From Streptomyces resistomycificus (GTDB lineage Bacteria > Actinomycetota > Actinomycetes > Streptomycetales > Streptomycetaceae), in the NCBI RefSeq assembly GCF_001514265.1, contig NZ_KQ948991.1, positions 667,539 to 731,538 of the forward strand: a stretch of DNA of 64,000 bases, given 5' to 3'. Shown one piece after another: positions 58,176 to 64,000 of this stretch. The position numbers and the translations under genes are program-made. The notes under the pieces were generated by a model. The model had not been told where the DNA came from. It was given only the letters and a program-made list of their open reading frames with translations, and made no database searches. Numbering within the stretch: position 1 is the first letter of the stretch; each line of letters begins with the position of its first letter.

Positions 58176-59551
58176 TGACCGACCTGGCAACGCTTCTGGA
58201 GGTGGGTGGTCCTGTCGCCGCGCTCGGCGGCGGGGCTGCCTACACCCGGGCCAACTACCCCGGGGTCTACTGGTCCACGGTCGGCCTGCCGATATCCACG
58301 GCCCGGCTGCTCAGCTCGTACAGCTCGGTCATGGAAGCCTGCGGCCTGACCGTCGCTCCATCCCGGCTGCGAGTCCTGGCGGTCAAGGCCACCACCCGGC
58401 GTGACGTCCGGCCCGTGGCACCTCGGCGCGGGATCATCCGCCCTACGTCGACCGGACTGCGGCTTCGTCTGCGGCTCGCCCCGGGACAGGAACCCGCTGA
58501 CGTCGCCGCCTCCGCGGAACGGCTGCGGCACGCCTGGGGAGTTCACGCCGTCTACGTCACCACCATCAAGCCGGGCGTGGTGGAACTGCGGCTCGTCGGC
58601 TTCGACGTGCTGCGCAAGGTCCGGATGCCGCGCAGGGCTGCGGACGGGTTCCTCAAGGTCCCGGTGGCGCTGCGGGAGGACGCCACTCCCTTCGTACGCG
58701 ACTACCGGACCGTTCCGCACGGTCTCACCCTCGGCGCGACGCTGTCCGGCAAGTCCATGTACCTGCGGCATCTCGTGGCCGGACTCGCCCGACAGTCCGT
58801 CGCCCTGGTCGGCATCGACTGCAAACGCGGCGTGGAGCTGGCGCCCTTCGCTCCACGACTGTCGGCGCTGGCCACCGACCCCGATCAGGCTGCCGAACTG
58901 CTGCCCGTACTCATCAAGGAAATGGAGGACCGCTACGACCTGATCAAGGCCCGGCAGGGCATCGCGCCGACCACTCCGGACGAGGAGATCACCTCCGACA
59001 TCTGGGGCCTGCCCGAGGACGAACGCCCCGTGCCCGTTGTGCTGTTCGTCGACGAGGTGGCCGAACTCTTCCTCGTCGCCACGAAGAAGGAGGAAGAGCG
59101 CCGGGACGAGATGGTCACCCAGCTCATCCGCCTCGCCCAGCTCGGCCGCGCGGCCGGCATCTATCTGGAGGTCTGCGGACAGCGCTTCGGCGCCGAACTC
59201 GGCAAGGGCGCCACCATGCTCCGTGCCCAGCTCGCCGGCCGCGTCTGCCACCGCGTCAACGACGAAGCCTCCGCCAAGATGGCACTTGGCGACATCGCCC
59301 CCGAAGCGGTCGCCGCCGCCTGCGCCATCGCGCCCGAACGGCCCGGCCTGGCCGTCGCCGGTGACACCTCGGGCGGCTGGTCCCGCCTCCGCACGCCCTA
59401 CCTCTCTCTCGGCGACGCGGCTGGGATCTGCCAGGAATCGGCCAGCCTGACGCCGAACCTGCCCGCGCTCAAGCCCTTCCGGCCCGACGCGCCCCTACAG
59501 CCGGTCGACTCCCCGGCGCCGGTCGTCCACCCGCGCCCCGTGACCGACTGA
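58175..59551 (+). CDS. FtsK/SpoIIIE-type DNA translocase of AICE-2 (TraSA-like)
   Basis: 458 residues. P-loop GATLSGKS at about 187-194 and Walker B VPVVLFVDEVAELF at about 290, then the GRAAGIYLEVCGQRF and MLRAQLAGRVCHRV segments typical of FtsK domains. A short hydrophobic stretch only is present at the N-terminus, unlike the AICE-1 protein with its long membrane domain. Expected to transfer double-stranded element DNA between hyphae. Coupled to the SCO3933-like gene. Confidence 0.9.
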   Translation: MTDLATLLEVGGPVAALGGGAAYTRANYPGVYWSTVGLPISTARLLSSYSSVMEACGLTVAPSRLRVLAVKATTRRDVRPVAPRRGIIRPTSTGLRLRLRLAPGQEPADVAASAERLRHAWGVHAVYVTTIKPGVVELRLVGFDVLRKVRMPRRAADGFLKVPVALREDATPFVRDYRTVPHGLTLGATLSGKSMYLRHLVAGLARQSVALVGIDCKRGVELAPFAPRLSALATDPDQAAELLPVLIKEMEDRYDLIKARQGIAPTTPDEEITSDIWGLPEDERPVPVVLFVDEVAELFLVATKKEEERRDEMVTQLIRLAQLGRAAGIYLEVCGQRFGAELGKGATMLRAQLAGRVCHRVNDEASAKMALGDIAPEAVAAACAIAPERPGLAVAGDTSGGWSRLRTPYLSLGDAAGICQESASLTPNLPALKPFRPDAPLQPVDSPAPVVHPRPVTD

Positions 59552-59636
59552 GCCGCCGTCCCTTCCTCCGGTCGGCGTGACCGCCTCGCGCCACGTCCCC
59601 ACCCCTCCCATGCCTGAATCCGGAAGGAGCCGCAGC

Positions 59637-60251
59637 ATGCGCGCCCAACTGGCCCGTATCGATGCGGTGCTCGTCCAGGCCGTCATCGCCGCCGCCCTGT
59701 CCTTCGCCCACCTGCACGATGTCGCCTCGGCGGCCGGACAGGACGGGTGGAAAGCGTGGGCCTACCCGATCTCGGTCGACCTGCTGCTCGTCGCCGCCTG
59801 GCGCCGACTGCGGACCGGCGACGCGAAAGCCTCCGGGTGGTGCTGGTTCGTCATCGCACTCGCCGCCTCCCTCGGCGCGAACGTCGCCACCGCCGGACTC
59901 CTCGACCTGAACACAGTGCCGGCCTGGCTGCGCATCCTCGTCGCGGGCTGGCCTGCGGTTGCCTTCCTCGGCGGCACGCTACTGGCGCACTCGGCACCCG
60001 CCCTCGCCGAGGAACCACCGGCGGACCAGGAGGAGGACGCCGATGATCCCGCGCCCGAGCCTCCTACTGAGCAGGACGTGAGCCCGCTCCCGACCCCGCC
60101 TGCATCGGTCCCGACCGCGCTCGTCGAACACGCCCGCAAGGTCGCCGCCGAACACCACACCCGCACCGGCACACCCATCGACACCCCCACCCTGCGCGCC
60201 CGGCTCGGTGTCCCCGCACCCATGGCGGACGCCATCGCCGCCCACCTCTGA
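59637..60251 (+). CDS. DUF2637 membrane protein, spread function likely
   Basis: 204 residues. Four TM segments (AVLVQAVIAAALSFAHLHDVA, YPISVDLLLVAAWRRL, WCWFVIALAASLGANVATAG, ILVAGWPAVAFLGGTLLAHSA) then an acidic Pro-rich tail and a small helical end (DTPTLRARLGVPAPMADAIAAHL). GGAAGGAG precedes ATG 59637. Counterpart of the AICE-1 gene at 21670, with strongly diverged sequence. Confidence 0.82.
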   Translation: MRAQLARIDAVLVQAVIAAALSFAHLHDVASAAGQDGWKAWAYPISVDLLLVAAWRRLRTGDAKASGWCWFVIALAASLGANVATAGLLDLNTVPAWLRILVAGWPAVAFLGGTLLAHSAPALAEEPPADQEEDADDPAPEPPTEQDVSPLPTPPASVPTALVEHARKVAAEHHTRTGTPIDTPTLRARLGVPAPMADAIAAHL

Positions 60252-60263
60252 AAGGAGACCCGC

Positions 60264-60455
60264 ATGACCGCCAACCGCCGCTTCCGCAACGTCACCCGCA
60301 TCGGCCCCGTCCAGGTCGGCACGTCCTACGACGGTCGCGGCCGCGAGAAGCACACCGCCGCCTGCACCGCCCCGCGCTGCGGCTTCTCCTCCGACTACGA
60401 CAGCCGCGCCGCCGCCGAACTCGCCGCCCGAACCCACCGCTGCCCCGTCCGCTGA
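60264..60455 (+). CDS. Mobile element transfer protein, small Cys/His type
   Basis: 63 residues, MTANRRFRNVTRIGPVQVGT, then CTAPRCGFSSDYDSRAAAELAARTHRC. The Cys/His spacing suggests one zinc site. The pattern is common in pSAM2-type elements between the transfer and spread genes. AAAGGAG precedes the ATG. Confidence 0.8.
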   Translation: MTANRRFRNVTRIGPVQVGTSYDGRGREKHTAACTAPRCGFSSDYDSRAAAELAARTHRCPVR

Positions 60456-60470
60456 AAGGACCCGCACACC

Positions 60471-60665
60471 GTGACCGTCAGCCTGCCGCTCGTCCTGGTC
60501 CTCGGCTTCTTCGCCTGGGGAGCAGTCAAGTTCCTCGGCGTCCGCACGTGGATCGTCGTCCTGGTCGCCCTCTTCGGCTTCTGGCTCTCGCACACCTTCA
60601 TGGCCCCGGCCATCGAGTCCGGCACGCGCTCCGGCGTGGACGTCATAAACGGCTCACACAACTAG
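60471..60665 (+). CDS. Small hydrophobic spread protein (Spd-like)
   Basis: 64 residues with two TM segments (LPLVLVLGFFAWGAVKFLGV and WIVVLVALFGFWLSHTFM). GTG 60471, GAAAGGA upstream. Similar tiny membrane proteins take part in intramycelial plasmid spread in Streptomyces. The last codons overlap the operator-like site at 60656. Confidence 0.75.
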   Translation: MTVSLPLVLVLGFFAWGAVKFLGVRTWIVVLVALFGFWLSHTFMAPAIESGTRSGVDVINGSHN

Positions 60666-60671
60666 ACGAGT
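60656..60671. promoter_or_regulatory. GntR half-operator before spdD-repSA-xis-int
   Basis: ACACAA-CTAG-ACGAGT: the right half-site is perfect and the core CTAG equals that at 56840. It lies 18 bp before the GTG at 60690 and could separate control of replication and excision from that of transfer. Confidence 0.55.
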
Positions 60672-60689
60672 AGATAAGGAGAGACTCCC

Positions 60690-60938
60690 GTGTTCCTGCC
60701 CCAGTACCCCGACAGCCCCACCCCGCCGCCCGCGCACACCCACGCCCCGGCAGACCCGGCCCCGGCACAGCGCACGCCGTTCCCTCAGGTCTCCATCAGC
60801 ACCGGCGCGATAGCGACCGTGATCGTCGGCGGCGTCGTACTGACCGCCCTCCTGGCCGCCGTCGCTGTCACGGCCATCTCCGTAGCCGTCGCCGCCGTAG
60901 TCCTGCGCTCCATGCTCCGCGACCACCACCGGCGCTAA
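60690..60938 (+). CDS. SpdD-like small membrane protein
   Basis: 82 residues: Pro/Ala/His-rich N-terminus and a long C-terminal hydrophobic helix (IATVIVGGVVLTALLAAVAVTAISVAVAAVVL) with a basic end RDHHRR. GTG 60690 with AAGGAGAG at about 8 bases. Typical third spread gene of pSAM2-like elements. Confidence 0.75.
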   Translation: MFLPQYPDSPTPPPAHTHAPADPAPAQRTPFPQVSISTGAIATVIVGGVVLTALLAAVAVTAISVAVAAVVLRSMLRDHHRR

Positions 60939-61032
60939 ACGCACCCGGCTCCCGGGGCGGCTCGACACGACCAAGCATCCGCCGCCCCGGGAGTCCGTCA
61001 CTCCTGACCGAGCCAGTCAGAAGGAGAGAGCC

Positions 61033-62400
61033 ATCCTGACCCGCACCACCCCGGCCCCACTCCCGGAACTCGCCAACCTCGCCTCTCACGGCACTCTGCC
61101 CGGTATCCTCCGCCAGCTCTCCGGCCTCGGAGGCTGCACCAACCCCATCCGCCTCGACGGCCACCGCACCGAGTACGACGTCGACACCCGCACCGGAGAG
61201 ATAGGCAACGTCCTCCACCGCCTCGACTCCTCCGACCTCCCTGCCGGCCACCTCCTCGTGCGCTGCAACAACCGCCGTACGACCCGCTGCGCGGCCTGCT
61301 CCGAGGTCTACCGTCGCGACACCTTCCACCTGATCACCTCCGGCCTGCGCGGCGGCAAGGGCACCCCGGAACGCGTCGCCGCCCACCCCCGCGTCTTCGC
61401 CACCTTCACCGCACCCAGCTTCGGACCCGTCCACAACCGCCCCACCGGCCCGGCCGGTTCAGTCCGCCGCTGCCGCTGCCGCTGCGGCACCCGCCACGAC
61501 CAGGACGACGACACACTCGGCACCCCGCTCGACCCGGACACGTACGACTACGACGCTGCCGTTCTCTGGAACGCCCATGCCGGACCGCTCTGGCGCCGCT
61601 TCTCGACCTACCTGCGCCGCGAGGTCGCCAAGCGGGCCGGGCTCACTCAGCGTGCCTTCCGCCAGTACGCCCGGGTGTCCTTCGCCAAGGTCGCCGAGTA
61701 CCAGAAGCGCGGCGCCGTCCACTTCCACGCCGTCATCCGCATCGACGGCCCCGAGGGCGGCGACACCCCGCCTCCGGCCTGGGCCACGGCTGAGCTGCTC
61801 TCCGACGCCATTCGCACCGCCGCCGCCCACGTCCGCATAGACGGACCGGTCATCGCCGGCCGCCCACACGTCTTCACCCTCGGCCGCCAACTCGACGTAC
61901 GCACCATCCGCAGCGCCGACTTCGACGGCGGCCAGGAACTCACCGAACGGGCCGTCGCCGCCTACATCGCCAAGTACGCCACCAAAGGCGCCGAGACGGC
62001 CACGGGAGCTCTCGACCGCCCGCTCAAGTTCCTCGCCGAACTCGCCCAGCTCGACATCAGCGACCACGCCCGCCGCATGATCCGAACGGCCTGGACCCTC
62101 GGCGCACGCAAGGATCTCGAACACCTCCGCCTGCGCGCCTGGGCCCACATGCTCGGCTTCCGCGGCCACTTCTCCACCAAGTCCCGCCGCTACTCCACCA
62201 CCCTCGGCGTCCTCCGCAACGCCCGCGCCGAATGGCGCCGCGCCCAAGCGACCACTTCCGAAATTTCGGAGGCGCTAGACACGACCCTCGTCATCTCCCA
62301 CTGGGTCTACGCAGGAACCGGCCTCACCGACGCAGAAACCTGGCTCGCCGAAACCATCGCCCCCGCCCCCGGAACGGAAGGAGAACCGACCCATGCCTGA
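61033..62400 (+). CDS. repSA: Rolling-circle replication initiator RepSA with non-standard start
   Basis: About 455 residues. The HUH-type motif HFH is at about 230-232 and the catalytic Tyr region YIAKYATKGAE at about 311-321, as in RepSA of pSAM2. The family N-terminus (NPIRLDGHRTEYDVDTRTGE, then GHLLVRCNNRRTTRCAACSEVYRRDTFHLI) is encoded upstream of the first GTG (61258). There is no ATG, GTG or TTG in that stretch. AAGGAG at 61021-61026 is followed by ATC (61033) and CTG (61036); CTG at 9 bases is the more usual rare start. It overlaps xis by 8 bp. Confidence 0.85.
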   Translation: MLTRTTPAPLPELANLASHGTLPGILRQLSGLGGCTNPIRLDGHRTEYDVDTRTGEIGNVLHRLDSSDLPAGHLLVRCNNRRTTRCAACSEVYRRDTFHLITSGLRGGKGTPERVAAHPRVFATFTAPSFGPVHNRPTGPAGSVRRCRCRCGTRHDQDDDTLGTPLDPDTYDYDAAVLWNAHAGPLWRRFSTYLRREVAKRAGLTQRAFRQYARVSFAKVAEYQKRGAVHFHAVIRIDGPEGGDTPPPAWATAELLSDAIRTAAAHVRIDGPVIAGRPHVFTLGRQLDVRTIRSADFDGGQELTERAVAAYIAKYATKGAETATGALDRPLKFLAELAQLDISDHARRMIRTAWTLGARKDLEHLRLRAWAHMLGFRGHFSTKSRRYSTTLGVLRNARAEWRRAQATTSEISEALDTTLVISHWVYAGTGLTDAETWLAETIAPAPGTEGEPTHA

Positions 62401-62626
62401 GGCTCAGGCGACCGCCACTGAGCTGCATCCCTTCGACCCCTCCTTGGCCCTTTTGACCGTCGAGGAGGCGGCCCGGCGGCTCCGTATCGGCCGTACGACA
62501 TGCTTCCGGCTCGTGCGGGCCGGAGAGATCGAGTCGGTGACGGTCGGGCGGCTGCGCAGGGTTCCCGCCGATGCCATCCCCGCGTACGTGGCCAAGCTGC
62601 GCCACCGACCCGCCCAAGCGGCCTGA
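62393..62626 (+). CDS. Excisionase (Xis) of AICE-2
   Basis: 77 residues. LTVEEAARRLRIGRTTCFRLVRAGEIESVTVGRLRRVPADAIPAYV is an excisionase helix-turn-helix very close to the AICE-1 protein at 28847. ATG 62393 lies inside the end of repSA, giving the repSA-xis-int order of pSAM2. Confidence 0.88.
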   Translation: MPEAQATATELHPFDPSLALLTVEEAARRLRIGRTTCFRLVRAGEIESVTVGRLRRVPADAIPAYVAKLRHRPAQAA

Positions 62627-62637
62627 GGAGGTCGGGC

Positions 62638-63900
62638 ATGCCAGAGAACAAGCGCACCCGTCAGCCCAACGGGGCCTCGTCCATCTACCTCGGCAAGGAC
62701 GGAAAGTGGCACGGCCGAGTGACCGTCGGCGTCCGTGATGACGGCAAGCCCGACCGCCGTCACGTCGAGCGGAAGACAAAGGCCGAGGTGACCAAGGCCG
62801 TCCGCGAGATGGAGAGGGCCCGCGACGACAAGAAGCTCCGGAAGCCGGGGAAGGGGTGGACCGTCCAGAGCTGGCTTGAGCACTGGGTCGAGAACATCGC
62901 CCAGCCGTACGTCTCCGAGAACACGTACGCCGGGTACGAGGTCGACGTACGCGTTCACCTCGTCCCCGGCCTGGGCGCTCACAAGCTCGACCGCCTGGAG
63001 CCCGAGCACCTCGAACGCTTCTACCGGAAGATGCAGGCGTCCGGGAGCTCCGCCGGCACCGCCCACCACGCTCACCGGACGATCCGGGTCGCCCTCGGTG
63101 AGGCCGTGCGACGCGGGCATGTCGTCACCAACGCGGCCGAGATCGCCAAGGCTCCCCGCCTCGAAGAAGAGGACATCGAGCCCTACACGATCGAAGAGGT
63201 GCAGAGCCTCCTCGTCGAGGCGGCCAAGCTCCGCAACAGTGCGCGCTGGGTCGTCGCCCTCGCGCTCGGTCTCCGTCAAGGTGAGGCGCTCGGCCTTCAC
63301 TGGGAGGACGTCGACCTGGACGCGGGGTACGTCCGCATCCGTAAGAACCGGCTGCGTCCCAGGTACGCGCACGGCTGCGGTGCCAATCCGTGCGGCAGGA
63401 AGGCGGGCTACTGCCCCAAGAAGGAGCAGACCCGTCGCGAGCACAAGTCCACCAAGTCCCGGGCCGGACGTCGCACCATCGGCCTGCCCGATCCGCTGAT
63501 CAAGATTCTCCGCCAGCACCAGGAAGCCCAGGAGCGGGAGCGAATCGCGGCCGGTGCGGACTGGGAGGGCAAGGGGTACGTCTTCGCGTCGCCGATCGGT
63601 GGGCCGCTGAGTCCGAACACCGACTTCCACACCTGGAAGCGGCTGCTTCGGGATGCCGGCGTCCGGAACGGCCGTCTCCATGACGCTCGCCACACCGCCG
63701 CGACCGTGCTGCTGATCCTCGGTGTCCCGGACGTCGTCATCGACTCGATCATGGGTTGGGAGCCTGGGGGAGCGGCCCGGATGCGCGCTCGGTACATGCA
63801 CGTGACCGGGACCATGCTCCGCAAGGTCGCCCAGCAAGTCGGAGACGTGCTCTGGGTGCTGCCCGGCACCGGCGCCGACGGCCAGGAAGAAACCAACTGA
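62638..63900 (+). CDS. Tyrosine integrase of AICE-2
   Basis: 420 residues. N-terminal arm-binding domain (SSIYLGKDGKWHGRVTVGVRDDGKPDRRHVERKTKAE), catalytic Arg in GLRQGEALGL, KSRAGRR, HDARHTAATVLLILGV, and the Tyr in ARYMHV. A Cys cluster (HGCGANPCGRKAGYCPKK) sits between the first Arg and Lys as in the AICE-1 enzyme, to which it is clearly homologous along its length. GAGGAGG precedes the ATG. Its stop codon is part of the right-end TGAGACGG repeat. Target: tRNA-Ser(GGA). Confidence 0.93.
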   Translation: MPENKRTRQPNGASSIYLGKDGKWHGRVTVGVRDDGKPDRRHVERKTKAEVTKAVREMERARDDKKLRKPGKGWTVQSWLEHWVENIAQPYVSENTYAGYEVDVRVHLVPGLGAHKLDRLEPEHLERFYRKMQASGSSAGTAHHAHRTIRVALGEAVRRGHVVTNAAEIAKAPRLEEEDIEPYTIEEVQSLLVEAAKLRNSARWVVALALGLRQGEALGLHWEDVDLDAGYVRIRKNRLRPRYAHGCGANPCGRKAGYCPKKEQTRREHKSTKSRAGRRTIGLPDPLIKILRQHQEAQERERIAAGADWEGKGYVFASPIGGPLSPNTDFHTWKRLLRDAGVRNGRLHDARHTAATVLLILGVPDVVIDSIMGWEPGGAARMRARYMHVTGTMLRKVAQQVGDVLWVLPGTGADGQEETN

Positions 63901-63917
63901 GACGGAAACTGAGACGG
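63898..63917 (+). repeat. Paired TGAGACGG repeat at the right end of AICE-2
   Basis: TGAGACGGAAACTGAGACGG, the same 20-mer as at 50472 and 18211. Its first TGA is the integrase stop codon. Confidence 0.7.
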
Positions 63918-63924
63918 ACAACGT

Positions 63925-63958
63925 CGAAGGGCCCCACCGCGAACGGTGGGGCCCTTCG
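63925..63958. terminator. Element-supplied terminator of tRNA-Ser(GGA)
   Basis: 15-bp stem CGAAGGGCCCCACCG/CGGTGGGGCCCTTCG with loop CGAA, nearly identical to the original terminator at 50244. Identity of the flanks therefore reaches beyond the tRNA half. Confidence 0.85.
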
Positions 63959-63960
63959 AG

Positions 63961-64000
63961 TCGTGCCCGGTGAGGCACTGGCGGAGGATACGAGATTCGA
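63961..64000 (-). repeat. Start of attR of AICE-2
   Basis: 40 bases identical to 50281-50320, including the encoded CCA and the acceptor/T-arm sequence of tRNA-Ser(GGA). The window ends inside the repeat. Confidence 0.92.

Larger units (their letters stand above)
50281..64000. mobile_element. AICE-2 in tRNA-Ser(GGA), right end cut by the window
   Basis: 50281-50320 is identical to 63961-64000, the last 40 bases of the window. This marks the left attachment site and the beginning of the right one, where the complete tRNA gene is expected just beyond the window. Between them lie an integrase, Xis, RepSA, spread and transfer genes and a KorSA/Pif-like control pair: a pSAM2-type AICE of about 13.7 kb with about 5 kb of cargo on its left side. 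Confidence 0.9.

Overview
The window is high-GC DNA of a Streptomyces or close relative. It has GTG/TTG starts, several ATGA-overlapping genes, a sigN/sigF-type sigma-factor pair, GAF-ANTAR and STAS regulators, and two actinomycete integrative and conjugative elements (AICEs). As far as I can recall, the gene order of the chromosomal part resembles the SCO4021-SCO4050 region of S. coelicolor. I could not align it, so gene symbols taken from synteny are given with reduced confidence.

Layout. (1) 1-18049, chromosome: a truncated sensor kinase, two membrane glycosyltransferases, an MFS/TetR pair with a visible operator, an F420/PPOX-type enzyme, a STAS anti-sigma antagonist, two GAF-ANTAR proteins, a MarR - MFS - YceI operon in which the transporter and the YceI protein both carry carboxypeptidase-regulatory-like domains, two adjacent SigB-family sigma factors, and small proteins. 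(2) 18050-31377, AICE-1: inserted into tRNA-Ser(CGA) between 55-bp direct repeats. It carries GntR/GNAT control genes, an unusual cluster of small genes (including a free-standing RapZ C-terminal domain), DUF2637 membrane protein, FtsK-like transfer protein, prim-pol plus DUF3631 replication genes, an iteron field, Xis and Int. (3) 31378-50298, chromosome: tRNA-Ser(CGA), tadA and partner, upp, LytR_C protein, HerA-like ATPase, a DNA glycosylase-like protein, an iron-box-controlled set (siderophore-interacting protein, penicillin-acylase-like amidase, IucB/DesC-like acetyltransferase), cupin, SDR, CopC/CopD protein, DUF72 and others. A DUF2637-containing patch at 48.3-50.0 kb may be an older element relic. 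(4) 50281-64000, AICE-2: inserted into tRNA-Ser(GGA). Its right end runs off the window, but 40 bp of the right attachment repeat are already present at 63961-64000. It holds a cargo block (SMI1/KNR4-like, PIN-like, AbiTii-like and unknown proteins, partly of low GC), an HATPase operon, a Pif-like Nudix gene beside a KorSA-like GntR, a transfer and spread operon, RepSA, Xis and Int.

How the parts work together. The two elements have homologous Xis/Int pairs, the same TGAGACGG double repeat just inside their ends, and the same type of GntR operator (ACTYGT-N4-ACGAGT-like). They use different replication modules: prim-pol/DUF3631 in AICE-1, rolling-circle RepSA in AICE-2. In AICE-2 the operator recurs in front of every module, so one GntR repressor probably holds replication, transfer and accessory genes silent. 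RepSA has no ATG, GTG or TTG start; a CTG or ATC behind a good Shine-Dalgarno is the only candidate.
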